Of a stretch of 64,000 nt of DNA, positions 17,085 to 25,616 are shown one piece after another (position 1 is the stretch's first letter; each line of letters opens with the position of its first letter). The position numbers were made by a program, and so were the translations under genes. The notes under the pieces are model-generated. The model was not told the DNA's origin and ran no database searches. It was given only the letters and a program-made list of their open reading frames with translations. This DNA comes from Haloarcula limicola (GTDB lineage Archaea; Halobacteriota; Halobacteria; Halobacteriales; Haloarculaceae): positions 1,612,001-1,676,000 of the forward strand of contig NZ_WRXM01000001.1 of the NCBI RefSeq assembly GCF_010119205.1. The letters are read 5' to 3'.

Positions 17085-17221
17085 ATCTACTCGTTGTGGC
17101 TCTGACGCATTGAACCCTCGCATTGCGTCTGCCGGTCGTCAGACGGACCGCTGTAGTGCAGTATCGGATCGAGCGCACGACACCACACACAGGGACGTGA
17201 AAACAGCTACGGCAGTCCGTA

Positions 17222-17995
17222 TCAGACGATTTCCGCGCGGACTCGCTCCCACGCGGCCTGGTCGAGACCGGTCTCCCCCAGCGTCTCGTCGTGCGTGTCG
17301 CTGCCACCGGTCGGCACGAGGTCGTAGCGCTCGACCGCGTCTTCGAGGAGGTCGGTGTCGACCGACTCCTCGTAAGGGTACCACCGTTCGACGGCCGAGA
17401 GCGACTCACAGCGGGCGAGCGCCGCCTCGGTATCGGGATAGCGGAACGGGTGCGCGAGGCCGACCAGCCCGCAGGCGTCGGCGAGCAACTCGCGGCCGCG
17501 TTCGAAGCTCGGGACCTCGCGAGCGACGAAACACGGACAGCCGTCGCCGATGAGCTCTTCGAACGCCTCCTTGTAGCCGTAGTCGGACGCCTCGTCGATG
17601 GCGCGCGCGATGTGCGGGCGACCGAGTCCCTCGCGGGGTTCGACCGGCAGCGAGACGTCGAGTCGGTCCTCAACACAGTCGATGATGCGCCGACCCCGCT
17701 CTAAGCGGTTCTGCTGGATGCGGTCGCATTCATCGATCAATTCGTCGGTCGGATCGACGCCGTATCCCAAGAGGTCGAGACGCTGGTCGTCGGTCTCGAC
17801 GCGCAGTTCGATACCGTGGACGACCTCGACGCCGTCGCGCGTCGTCATCGGACCGTCGAGTTCGGGGTTGATCCGGTCGTGGTCGGTGACGGCGACGGCC
17901 TCGACGCCCGCCCGACGCGCGGCGTCGGGAAGCGTCTCCAGAGTGAGCGTACCGTCCGAGCGCGTAGTGTGTAGGTGGAGGTCCGCGATAACCAT
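17222..17995 (-). CDS. PHP-domain phosphoesterase
   Basis: The 257-residue protein carries the PHP metal-site motifs ADLHLHTTRSDG (residues 4-15), AVTDHD, HGIELRV, AHPFRYPD and GSDTHDE. PHP enzymes hydrolyse phosphate esters, for example histidinol phosphate, AMP or RNA/DNA 5' ends. The full length and single domain suggest a stand-alone phosphoesterase of the YciV/RNase AM class, but I cannot name the substrate. The start at 17995 gives the motif at the very N terminus; an upstream start would add about 28 residues. Confidence 0.85.
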   Translation of the reverse strand: MVIADLHLHTTRSDGTLTLETLPDAARRAGVEAVAVTDHDRINPELDGPMTTRDGVEVVHGIELRVETDDQRLDLLGYGVDPTDELIDECDRIQQNRLERGRRIIDCVEDRLDVSLPVEPREGLGRPHIARAIDEASDYGYKEAFEELIGDGCPCFVAREVPSFERGRELLADACGLVGLAHPFRYPDTEAALARCESLSAVERWYPYEESVDTDLLEDAVERYDLVPTGGSDTHDETLGETGLDQAAWERVRAEIV

Positions 17996-18140
17996 ACGAA
18001 GCCATTCCCCTCCACCCACAAGCGACTTGGCCTTGATAGTGGGCCGTGGTATCGTCTCCCCCGTGTTCATTAAACGCATTAAGGTATATTAACATCATAA
18101 ATAGTGAAGGTTTATTATCGACCATCCACTTTACCCCTGT

Positions 18141-18428
18141 ATGCGAATGATGACCGACGCGGCGGAGGCGTTCGAAGCACACGAGTACCCGATGACCACC
18201 GAAGAACTGATCGAGGCCGACGGCGACGTCACGCTGGAGCTGCCCAACGGCACCGAGACGGTCGCCGACGCGCTCAGTCGCTCGGCTCCGGAGACGTTCG
18301 AGAGCGCGGAAGACGCGCGACTGACGGCGTGCGCGGGCCTCTCCAGCAAGGCGATCGGCCGCAAGGGCTACTCGGACCGCGACCCCGTCTGCATGGGCGA
18401 GGACGGACCGGACGAAGTCTCGTTCTGA
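18141..18428 (+). CDS. DUF5789-like small acidic protein
   Basis: The 95-residue acidic protein has no membrane segment. It contains PMTTEELIEADGDVTLELPNG and ends with a conserved-looking CAGLSSKAIGRKGYSDRDP segment. This resembles the haloarchaeal family DUF5789, which has no known role. A TTTATTAT box at about 18110-18118 gives a short leader. A second ATG six bases later is possible. Confidence 0.75.
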   Translation: MRMMTDAAEAFEAHEYPMTTEELIEADGDVTLELPNGTETVADALSRSAPETFESAEDARLTACAGLSSKAIGRKGYSDRDPVCMGEDGPDEVSF

Positions 18429-18506
18429 GCGAGCGACGCGCGTCGCTCAGGCCCCAGCTATCGTTTTTTGACGCGAATCGCGAGTAGCGGCGCGCGAGCG
18501 GCGGCC

Positions 18507-18746
18507 TCAGAAACCGAACTCGTCGTCGTCCTGCACCGCCGGGTCCTGCTGTTCGTTCGTCGTCTGACCGAACATGTCGTCGTCGACGTCGGTGGTGTCG
18601 TCTTCGGTCGTCGTGTTGTACGCGGAGATGCCCCGCGAGAGGAGTTCCTCGACGGCCTGGTCGCGGTTGATGAACTCGCCCTGTTCGACGAGGCGGTCGA
18701 TGTCGGAGTCGACTTGGTCAGGCAGTGACACCTTGATTCGGCTCAT
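18507..18746 (-). CDS. Ribbon-helix-helix DNA-binding protein
   Basis: The 79-residue protein starts with a ribbon-helix-helix fold (MSRIKVSLPDQVDSDIDRLV, then FINRDQAVEELLSRG) as in CopG/CdrS-type regulators, followed by a disordered acidic tail rich in Asp and Thr. RHH proteins bind operators as dimers. Here no target is shown. A short RHH protein, CdrS, is a known regulator of cell division and motility genes in haloarchaea; this one differs by its long acidic tail. Confidence 0.78.
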   Translation of the reverse strand: MSRIKVSLPDQVDSDIDRLVEQGEFINRDQAVEELLSRGISAYNTTTEDDTTDVDDDMFGQTTNEQQDPAVQDDDEFGF

Positions 18747-18804
18747 GTGAGCCGGCTTATCCGGTCGAACGTATAACGCTGTTGCCGAAGCGGCGGTCGA
18801 ACCG

Positions 18805-19215
18805 CTACCGCTCCAAGAAATCGGGCCGGTCGACGGCCTCGGTGCTGTCGACGCTCTGTCGGTCGAGCAGTTCCGAGGGTTCGAGCGCTTCGGGCAGCCC
18901 GTCCCGGCCCCCGGTCGGAAGGTCGTCCTCGTCGAGAGTAACCGTCTCGCCCTCGACCAGCTCCGCCCAGACGGCGTCGGCGTCGGCGCTCCCGCTCTCG
19001 GCGGCCGCCTTGGCCTCGTTTCGCCCCTCGTCGTACGCGAGTTCGACCATGCTCCGGTGGTACGCCGAGTCCATCTCGACGTAGATGGCTTCGAGCTCCT
19101 CCCGGTTGTACTCCCCGAGGCGCTCGGCGACGCCGATGGCGTAGGCGCGGTCGGTGGCGGCGTCCTTATCCAGCGCGTCCCAGTCGGTCTCGAACTCGCG
19201 TTCGTAGCGGCTCAT
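18805..19215 (-). CDS. Acidic helical protein translationally coupled to a KaiC-like ATPase
   Basis: The 136-residue protein has a helical N-terminal part (residues 1-75, DWDALDKDAATDRAYAIGVAE ...) and a Pro/Asp-rich C-terminal half. I recognise no catalytic motif. Its ATG overlaps the TGA of the KaiC-like gene by four bases, so the two are co-translated and probably act together, either as a regulator or as an adaptor of the ATPase. Confidence 0.7.
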   Translation of the reverse strand: MSRYEREFETDWDALDKDAATDRAYAIGVAERLGEYNREELEAIYVEMDSAYHRSMVELAYDEGRNEAKAAAESGSADADAVWAELVEGETVTLDEDDLPTGGRDGLPEALEPSELLDRQSVDSTEAVDRPDFLER

Positions 19216-19898
19216 GTCTCGACCTTCGTCTCCGCGTGGATCCGCAGTCCACGGTCGCTGAAGGAGATCTGCCGGATGTCACAGTCGATGGCCGTCCCGC
19301 GCATCTTGATGACCTGCACGCCGCGGGTCATGCTCCCGCCCTCCAGAAAGTTGTGGAAGAAGACGACGCCGTGGGCGAGATAGTGCTCGTCGCTGTACGA
19401 CGAGGGGTCAGTCATCTCGGAGATGAGCAGCGTCGTCGCGTCGGTCTGTTTCAGCGCCGAGAGGAAGCCCGTGATCTCGCTGTCCACGTCGTTCATGAAG
19501 TGCTGGAGCAGCATCGTCGAGTCGATGACCACCCGCTGGATGTCGTTCTGTTCGATGTAGGCGACCAGCCGGTTCGTCAGGCCGCCCTCGGTCCCGAACT
19601 GTGTGATGGTGCGCTTGCCGCTCTCGGTGACGAGGTTGAGGAACTGGACGGCGTCCGACTGCATCGCCCGGTCGAAACCGAACTCGTAGCCGGCCATGTC
19701 CTGCATCAGCTCGGATTTCGTCTCGTGCATCGTCACGTAGAGGCAGGTCTCGCCCTCCTTGGCACCCCGCGTGATGAACTGCGAGCAAAACGTCGTCTTG
19801 CCGCTTCCGGGCGGCCCGCTGACCACGTACAGGCGGTCCGGAAGCAAGCCGCCCTCCACCAGATCGTCGAAGCCGGGAACCCCACTCGATATTCGCAT
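19212..19898 (-). CDS. RAD55/KaiC-like RecA-superfamily ATPase
   Basis: The 228-residue protein has Walker A VSGPPGSGKTT near residue 28 and a Walker B region IQRVVIDSTMLLQHF near residue 120. It is a single-domain KaiC/RAD55-type ATPase, a family used in haloarchaea in signalling and in archaellum control. The MRISSGVPGFDDLV start at 19898 gives the typical N terminus. It precedes and overlaps (ATGA) the acidic partner gene. Confidence 0.85.
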   Translation of the reverse strand: MRISSGVPGFDDLVEGGLLPDRLYVVSGPPGSGKTTFCSQFITRGAKEGETCLYVTMHETKSELMQDMAGYEFGFDRAMQSDAVQFLNLVTESGKRTITQFGTEGGLTNRLVAYIEQNDIQRVVIDSTMLLQHFMNDVDSEITGFLSALKQTDATTLLISEMTDPSSYSDEHYLAHGVVFFHNFLEGGSMTRGVQVIKMRGTAIDCDIRQISFSDRGLRIHAETKVET

Positions 19899-19969
19899 AC
19901 CACCAGCATGCGCGCGTCTCGACATATGTCTTGGTGCTCCGTTTTCACCCGTGATAACTCACTCGGCCC

Positions 19970-20680
19970 TCAGCGCTCGACGACTGTCCGCGGGTGCTCG
20001 TCGACGAGCGACAGCAGCGTCTCGGTGCCGTCCTCGTCGAAGCGCATCGGTCGCCGCCACCAGGGCCCCTTTCCCGAGTCCGAGGAGCGCTCGGTGACCA
20101 ACCAGTTGGCGTCCGTGCCGCCGCTCGGCCGGGAGAGCGGGACCACCGTCTCGTAGAGGCGCGAGCCGTTGGGGTCGCCGAGCAGCAACACCTCCGCGTC
20201 GAACTCGGCGCGCCTGACGTGGGCGTTCGAGTCGAAGACGGCCCGTTCCTCGTCAGCGAGGTCGCGGTACGTCTCGCCCGTTACCGGATCCCGAGCCAGG
20301 CGGAAGTGGCCGATGACGTACGCGCCCCACCGCTCGGGTGCCCACGCGGGCGGCTCGCCCGTAGTCGTGAGCGTGGCGTAGAAGAAGAGATAGTCGCCCG
20401 CCGATAGCTCCGAGAGCGGACGGGCCTTGACGCCGTGCTCGTCGCCGTAGGTGTACCGCTCGCCGCCGGCCTCCGGGAACTCCGGGTCGAAGTGGACCGG
20501 TCGGTCGGCGACGCCACTCACGTCGGTCACCACGCCGAGGTCGGCGTAGGTCGGGACCGCGTCGGCGGTGGACTTCGACTCCGGAATCGGAATGTATTCG
20601 AAGGAGCCGTCGGGGTAGAGCGGGCCGCGAAACCCCGGCTCGTTGGTGTTGGCCGCGACGTTGATGGCGACGCTCCGCAT
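19970..20680 (-). CDS. Nucleotide-modification-associated domain 3 (Nmad3)-like protein
   Basis: The 236-residue protein begins MRSVAINVAANTNEPGFRGP and has FEYIPIPESK and YTYGDE, as I recall for Nmad3, a domain predicted by others in proteins tied to modified-base DNA systems or their sensors. The chain continues with LSAGDYLFFYATL and a C-terminal part with WLVTERSSD. Function here is unknown; a role in base modification is inferred from the family only. No methyltransferase or restriction gene adjoins it. Confidence 0.65.
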   Translation of the reverse strand: MRSVAINVAANTNEPGFRGPLYPDGSFEYIPIPESKSTADAVPTYADLGVVTDVSGVADRPVHFDPEFPEAGGERYTYGDEHGVKARPLSELSAGDYLFFYATLTTTGEPPAWAPERWGAYVIGHFRLARDPVTGETYRDLADEERAVFDSNAHVRRAEFDAEVLLLGDPNGSRLYETVVPLSRPSGGTDANWLVTERSSDSGKGPWWRRPMRFDEDGTETLLSLVDEHPRTVVER

Positions 20681-20710
20681 AGACGGAAATCGCGGCCGCC
20701 GGCAAAAGGG

Positions 20711-20977
20711 CTACCGGAGCGACTCGGTGCAGGTCCCGCAGTACCGGAGCATCAGGTGGGACTCGTTGGCCGCACCGCAGTGGCGGCAGTGGACGACGCT
20801 CTCCTCGCGCCGCGTCGGGTCGTCGCCGGCACCGCTTCCGGAACCGTTCATCGCCCCCGACGCCCGCTTCGGCGTCCCCTCCGGCGTCGGGTCGGTCGCC
20901 TGGACGTACCGATAGAGCAGCACCTGCAACAGACCGAAACCGACGACGTACGCGGTGAGCCACGCCCAGACGTTCAT
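20711..20977 (-). CDS. Membrane-anchored zinc-ribbon protein
   Basis: The 88-residue protein has one N-terminal membrane segment (about residues 3-22), a Gly/Ser/Pro-rich linker and a C-terminal zinc ribbon with CRHCGA and CGTC. The zinc ribbon probably faces the cytoplasm. Its promoter region contains an exact copy of the TATC-N6-GATA element found in the archaellum locus (21022-21035), so it is a candidate distant member of that regulon. Confidence 0.75.
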   Translation of the reverse strand: MNVWAWLTAYVVGFGLLQVLLYRYVQATDPTPEGTPKRASGAMNGSGSGAGDDPTRREESVVHCRHCGAANESHLMLRYCGTCTESLR

Positions 20978-21021
20978 GGTAGGACGTCGCTGGAACGCCT
21001 ATTTCTGTATTTGGGCCACAG

Positions 21022-21035
21022 TATCATATGTGATA
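21022..21035 (-). promoter_or_regulatory. TATC-N6-GATA element, only copy found outside the motility locus
   Basis: Read toward the zinc-ribbon gene this is TATCACATATGATA, flanked by G and C so the palindrome extends to 16 bp with one mismatched pair. It lies about 45 bp upstream of the start codon of the membrane-anchored zinc-ribbon gene, just ahead of a TATA-like stretch near 21000. It matches the sites at 55-63 kb, including the A after TATC. Confidence 0.5.
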
Positions 21036-21070
21036 CTCAGGTGGCAAAATCGGCGCGTCTCGATCCGGAT

Positions 21071-21976
21071 CTACGAGCGGTCCGGCGGGTGGAGGTCGCG
21101 CTGGAACTCGTCGAAGTCGTCTACCCCGTCGGGGAGTTCGTACTCGATGCCGCGCTCCGCGCGCCGGTCCTCGTTCGCGTCTTCGAGGGGGTCGGCGACC
21201 TGCTCCCACCCGTCTTTGATAGCGATAGACTTCGCGGGGGTGCCGGCGGCGATGTGGTGTGCGGGAATGTCACTGCCGGCGATGGACTTCGCGGCGAGGA
21301 TGGCGTTCTCGCCGACGCGGACGCCCGCGCGAACCATCGAGTCGTAGGTGAGTCGCACGTCGTCCTCGACGATGGTGTGGAAGTTGTCGATGTGGGTCTG
21401 GTCGACTACGTCGTGGTCGTGGGTGTAGAGGTGCGTGTCGTCGGAGATTGAAACCCGATCGCCGATGGTGAGCTTTCCGCGGTCGTCCAAGTGGACGTCG
21501 TCGTGGACGACGACGTTGTCGCCGATCTCGATGTTGTGTCCGTAGGTGAACGAGATTCCCTTGAAGAACCGGCAGCCGTCGCCGCAGGACTCGAAGAGGT
21601 GGTCCGCCAGCATCTGTCGGAACCGGAGCGCGAACTCGACGTTGTCGGCCATCGGCGTCGCGTCGAACTGCCGCCAGAGCCACTGGAGGTGTTTCGAGTG
21701 CTTGAACTTCTCCTCGTCTTTCTCGGCGTAGTACTCGCTCTCTAAGGTCGTGTTACAGGGGTCGTATCCCTGGAGACGGACGCGTTCGGCCGGGGAGACA
21801 TCCTCGCCGGACTGCCAGCGTTCGTACGCGTCGCGATCGCCGTGGAGGTCGACGAGGATGTCCTCGACCACGTCGCAGGTGTCTTCCTCGCCGGAGAGGC
21901 GTTCGTCGACTTCGTCTAGGAACGCCCGGAGGCCGTCTTCGGCCACCGGTGGAAGCGACACGTGGCGCTTGGTCAT
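21071..21976 (-). CDS. Hexapeptide-repeat acyltransferase
   Basis: The 301-residue protein has an N-terminal helical region (residues 1-120) and a C-terminal left-handed beta helix of hexapeptide repeats (NIEIGDNVVVHDDVHLDDRG, then LTIGDRVSISDD). Trimeric proteins of this type O-acetylate sugars or related acceptors. The final segment HHIAAGTPAKSIAIKDGW is typical of maltose/galactoside acetyltransferases. The long N-terminal extension is unlike the 190-residue bacterial enzymes and could bind the acceptor. The start at 21976 is supported by the MTKRHVSLPP N terminus. Confidence 0.83.
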   Translation of the reverse strand: MTKRHVSLPPVAEDGLRAFLDEVDERLSGEEDTCDVVEDILVDLHGDRDAYERWQSGEDVSPAERVRLQGYDPCNTTLESEYYAEKDEEKFKHSKHLQWLWRQFDATPMADNVEFALRFRQMLADHLFESCGDGCRFFKGISFTYGHNIEIGDNVVVHDDVHLDDRGKLTIGDRVSISDDTHLYTHDHDVVDQTHIDNFHTIVEDDVRLTYDSMVRAGVRVGENAILAAKSIAGSDIPAHHIAAGTPAKSIAIKDGWEQVADPLEDANEDRRAERGIEYELPDGVDDFDEFQRDLHPPDRS

Positions 21977-22147
21977 GTGCCGTCGGATGACCCCGCCGAC
22001 AATAGGAGTTTCCTTACCGGCCGGTAAGGGGGTGACACCGACGACACCGGCCGGGCGCATCAGGAAACAACACTGACACGAACCGCGTGATACCGCGGGT
22101 CGACGGCGAGCCAACAGTATAAACCGCCGCCGTCTAAACCCACCGAC

Positions 22148-23158
22148 ATGACCAGGTCGGACTTCATCATGGAGATCCGGGGATATCTCGTCAATCCCGC
22201 GGAGCGGCGGTTGCGAACCCCCTGGCGCATCATCGTCTGGCTGTTCGCCGCGGGGTTCGTCGTCGTCGTCCTCAGCGCCCTCTTCGGAATCGTCCCCGCC
22301 CCCGAGCGTGCGACTGGGCTCACGCCGGCTCTCTACGTCGTTACCGAACAGATATGGGGCTTCATCGCGCTGTCGGTCGGCGGGCTCGGTATCGGCTATC
22401 TGCTCGATCGTCGGACGATAGCGGACTACGGACTGCTCCCCGACCGGCAGTGGTGGCGCGACGCCGGGTTCGGGCTGGTACTGGGTTTCGGTCTGCCGAC
22501 GCTCGTCCTCCTCGTGCAAGTCGCCGTCGGGTTCACCGCCGTCACCGGCGTCCTCGTGACGAGCCCGAGCGAACAGTTCCCGTTCGGAGGCACCGACGCG
22601 GCGGTTCGGCTGGGGCTGCTCGCGGCCTTCTTCCTCGTCCAGGCGACCACCGAGGAGATACTGGTCCGCGGGTACCTCCTGACGAACCTCGCGGAGGGGC
22701 TCGCCGGCACGCTCGGGAAGTGGCGCTCGGTCGTCGCCGCGACCGTCGCCACCGGCGCGCTGTTCGGCGTCCTCCACTGGACCAACCCGAACGCGTCGCT
22801 GCTCAGCACCCTGAACATCACGCTCTACGGCGTCTTACTGGGTGCCTGTTACGTCCTCACCGGCCGACTGGGAGTCGCCTGCGGCTTTCACGTCGCGTGG
22901 AACTACACGCTCTCGCTGTGGAGCTTCCCGGTCAGCGGCCTCGTGACCGGCGCGGCCCTGCTCGGGACGCGCTCGACCGGGCCGGCGCTGGTGACCGGCG
23001 GCTCCTTCGGTCCCGAGGGCGGTCTCGTCGCCCTGCCGCTGCTCGTCGTCGGCGCGGCGGCGCTGGGCTGGTGGGTCCGCCGCGAGTACGGCAGCGTCGA
23101 GATTCTGGAGGCCATCGCGACGCCCGACCTCCGGATCCGGACCCGTGGCGGACAGTGA
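22148..23158 (+). CDS. CPBP-family intramembrane metalloprotease
   Basis: The 336-residue protein has about eight membrane helices and the CPBP (CAAX protease and bacteriocin-processing) motifs: TTEEILVRGYLL near residue 175 (EExxxR), FGVLHW near residue 205 and FHVAWN near residue 250. Such proteases cut prenylated or signal-peptide substrates inside the membrane. Substrate and partners are unknown. The start at 22148 follows a TATA-like GTATAAACC about 30 bp upstream. Confidence 0.88.
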   Translation: MTRSDFIMEIRGYLVNPAERRLRTPWRIIVWLFAAGFVVVVLSALFGIVPAPERATGLTPALYVVTEQIWGFIALSVGGLGIGYLLDRRTIADYGLLPDRQWWRDAGFGLVLGFGLPTLVLLVQVAVGFTAVTGVLVTSPSEQFPFGGTDAAVRLGLLAAFFLVQATTEEILVRGYLLTNLAEGLAGTLGKWRSVVAATVATGALFGVLHWTNPNASLLSTLNITLYGVLLGACYVLTGRLGVACGFHVAWNYTLSLWSFPVSGLVTGAALLGTRSTGPALVTGGSFGPEGGLVALPLLVVGAAALGWWVRREYGSVEILEAIATPDLRIRTRGGQ

Positions 23159-23220
23159 GCGGGAACGGACGTGAGACGAGAACCGCGGCGGATAAGTGCG
23201 GCGACGCCTAACGCGCGGAC

Positions 23221-24273
23221 ATGAAGTACGATACGCTGGGGAACACGGGCGTCGAAGTCTCGGAAGTCGGCTTCGGTGCGTGGGTCGTCGGGACGGACTG
23301 GTGGGGCGACCGAACCCGCGAGGACGCCGTCGAGATGGTCCACCACGCCGTCGACGAGGACGTGACCTTCTTCGACACCGGCGACGTCTACGGCCACGGC
23401 GACAGCGAGGAGATCATCGGCGAGGCGCTGGCCGAGGTCCGCGACGAGGTGACCGTCTCCACGAAGGTCGGTTACGACTTCTACAACAACCCGCAGGCCG
23501 GCCACGGCGAACTCCCGAAGAAGATGACGCCCGAGTGGATCCGCACCGCGCTCGACCGCTCGCTCGACCGCCTCGACATGGACCACGTCGAACTGCTGAT
23601 GCTCCACAACGCCAACGTCGGCGAGGTGGACGAAGACGTGTTAGAGACGCTCGACGAGCTCCGCGAGGAGGGGAAAGTCGAGGCCATCGGCTGGGCGCTC
23701 GGTCCCTCCATCGGCTGGCTGGCTGACGGCGACGCCGCCGTCGCCAACGAGTTCGACGCGCTCCAGACCGTGTTCAACCTCTTCGAGCAGACGCCGGGCC
23801 GACACTTCATCGACACTATCCGCGAGCGGAACGCCGACACGTCGGTCCTCGCTCGCGTCCCCCACTCCTCGGGCCTGTTGAACGAGCAGGTCACCCCCGA
23901 CACCGAACTCGGCGAGGGCGACCACCGCTCGCACCGCCCGACCGAGTGGTACGAGACCGGGTGGGAGAAGGTGGAGTCCATTCGATTCCTCGAACGAAAC
24001 GGCGAGCGCACGATGGGACAGGCCGCGATCCAGTGGCTGCTGGCCCACGACGAGGTCGCGTCGGTCACGCCGACGTTCCGGACGAACGCCGACATCGACG
24101 AGTGGGCCGCCGCGCCCGACACGCCGCCGCTCAGCGACGAGGAGTTCGAGCGCGTCCAAGATCTCTACGCGGACAACTTCGGCATCGACCGCGACGACGG
24201 GATGGACGCCCTTCGCTCCTCTGTCGGCGGCGAGGACTTAGACGGCACCGGCATGAAGTCCGCCGGCGACTGA
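23221..24273 (+). CDS. Aldo/keto reductase
   Basis: The 350-residue protein is an NADPH-dependent oxidoreductase of the aldo/keto reductase family with the catalytic tetrad in place: FDTGDVYGHGDSEE (Asp and Tyr), STKVGYDFY (Lys) and LLMLHNAN (His). The substrate cannot be given. It is transcribed from its own promoter region, 62 bp after the CPBP gene in the same direction. Confidence 0.9.
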   Translation: MKYDTLGNTGVEVSEVGFGAWVVGTDWWGDRTREDAVEMVHHAVDEDVTFFDTGDVYGHGDSEEIIGEALAEVRDEVTVSTKVGYDFYNNPQAGHGELPKKMTPEWIRTALDRSLDRLDMDHVELLMLHNANVGEVDEDVLETLDELREEGKVEAIGWALGPSIGWLADGDAAVANEFDALQTVFNLFEQTPGRHFIDTIRERNADTSVLARVPHSSGLLNEQVTPDTELGEGDHRSHRPTEWYETGWEKVESIRFLERNGERTMGQAAIQWLLAHDEVASVTPTFRTNADIDEWAAAPDTPPLSDEEFERVQDLYADNFGIDRDDGMDALRSSVGGEDLDGTGMKSAGD

Positions 24274-24527
24274 CGCCGGAGGCCGTCTCCGCCCGCCGAA
24301 CCTAACGACCAGATATATCCAGCCGACGAGCGGTCCCTCGTTCGACCGCGTGAAACGAACGGCGTCGCACGATTCTCTCTCGAACCCCTCGGTTTCCGCA
24401 GGAGATAGCTCGCCGTCCGGTGGTTTTTCCCCGTCACGTTACTTTCACTTCGGTCCGTCAGACAGGCGACGGACGCCAGAGGGAATGGGGTCGATACGGA
24501 ACGAAGGAATCGAGACTCGGGAGTGCA

Positions 24528-25574
24528 TCACTGGCCGACGGCGACGCCCGAGACGACGAACGCCGCGCCGCCGTCCGGCCCGTTGGTCGCTCGAACCGAC
24601 CAGTCGTGTAAGTCCGCGATCCGACTGACGATGGCGAGCCCCATCCCGGTGCCGCCGCCGTCCTGGTTGGTCGTGTAACCCGACTCGAAAACGGCGTCGC
24701 GCTCGCTCTCGGGGATTCCGGGGCCGTCGTCGGCGACGACGAAGCCGTCCTCGCGGGGCGAGACGGTGACGGTCACGTCGTCGCCGCCGTGCTCCACCGC
24801 GTTCCGAAAGAGGTTCTCCAGCAGCTGCGCCAGTAGCGTCTCGTCCGCCTCGATGGTCGCGTCCGCCTTGACGGCGAGCGTCGCGTCGCCGGTGGTGACC
24901 TGCTCCCAGGCCCGTTCGGCACACGCGCCGAAGTCGAGCGCTTCGAGCGTCTCGGGTTCGGTCTGGCGAGCGATGAGCAGCGCGTCGTCGACGATGTCGC
25001 GCATCCGTTCGAGCGACCGTTCGATGGCTTCGAGGTGGTCGTTCCCGCCCCCGTCGCTCACTTCCCGCAACAACTCCGTTCGGGCCGTCGCCACCGAGAG
25101 CGGGTTCCGCAGGTCGTGGCTGAGGATGCCGGCGACCAGCTCCAGGGTCTCGTTTCGCTCGGCGACGTCGGCTTCGGCACGGTGGCGGTCAGTGATGTCC
25201 GTGTGGACGATCAGGACGAGTTCTTCCCCCTCGAACTCGAACGGCGTCGCCCGCATCGTGAACCAGCGTTTCCGGTCGGGCCCGTGACACGGGTACTCGA
25301 AGGAGAACTCCTCACTCCGCCCGTCGATAACGGCGGTGATACCCTCGGCGGCCGTCGCCGAGTCCTCGTCCTCGCCGGCGCGACAGACGGCGAGGTAGTT
25401 CTCGCCGACCATGTCGGCCTCGACGCCCACGTCGTTCTCGATACCGAACGTCTCCCACGCCCGGTTGGTCGCGCGGATGACGCCCTCGCCGTCGAGGATG
25501 GCGACCTGATGCGGGAACTCGTCGAAGACTCTCGTGGCGATACGGACGCGTTCGGCCACCTCCTCTTCGGTCAC
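24528..25574 (-). CDS. PAS-domain sensor histidine kinase
   Basis: The 348-residue soluble kinase has one PAS domain (about residues 15-130, ending LVLIVHTDITDRH), an HisKA domain with the phospho-acceptor GILSHDLRNPLS near residue 152, and an ATPase domain with LLENLFRNAVEH, VVADDGPGIP and GTGMGLAIVSR. No membrane segment is seen, so the signal is cytoplasmic. No response regulator adjoins it. The signal is unknown. Confidence 0.92.
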   Translation of the reverse strand: MTEEEVAERVRIATRVFDEFPHQVAILDGEGVIRATNRAWETFGIENDVGVEADMVGENYLAVCRAGEDEDSATAAEGITAVIDGRSEEFSFEYPCHGPDRKRWFTMRATPFEFEGEELVLIVHTDITDRHRAEADVAERNETLELVAGILSHDLRNPLSVATARTELLREVSDGGGNDHLEAIERSLERMRDIVDDALLIARQTEPETLEALDFGACAERAWEQVTTGDATLAVKADATIEADETLLAQLLENLFRNAVEHGGDDVTVTVSPREDGFVVADDGPGIPESERDAVFESGYTTNQDGGGTGMGLAIVSRIADLHDWSVRATNGPDGGAAFVVSGVAVGQ

Positions 25575-25616
25575 TCTCGTGAGATACGGGCGCGAACGTA
25601 AAAAGCCGTTACCCCG

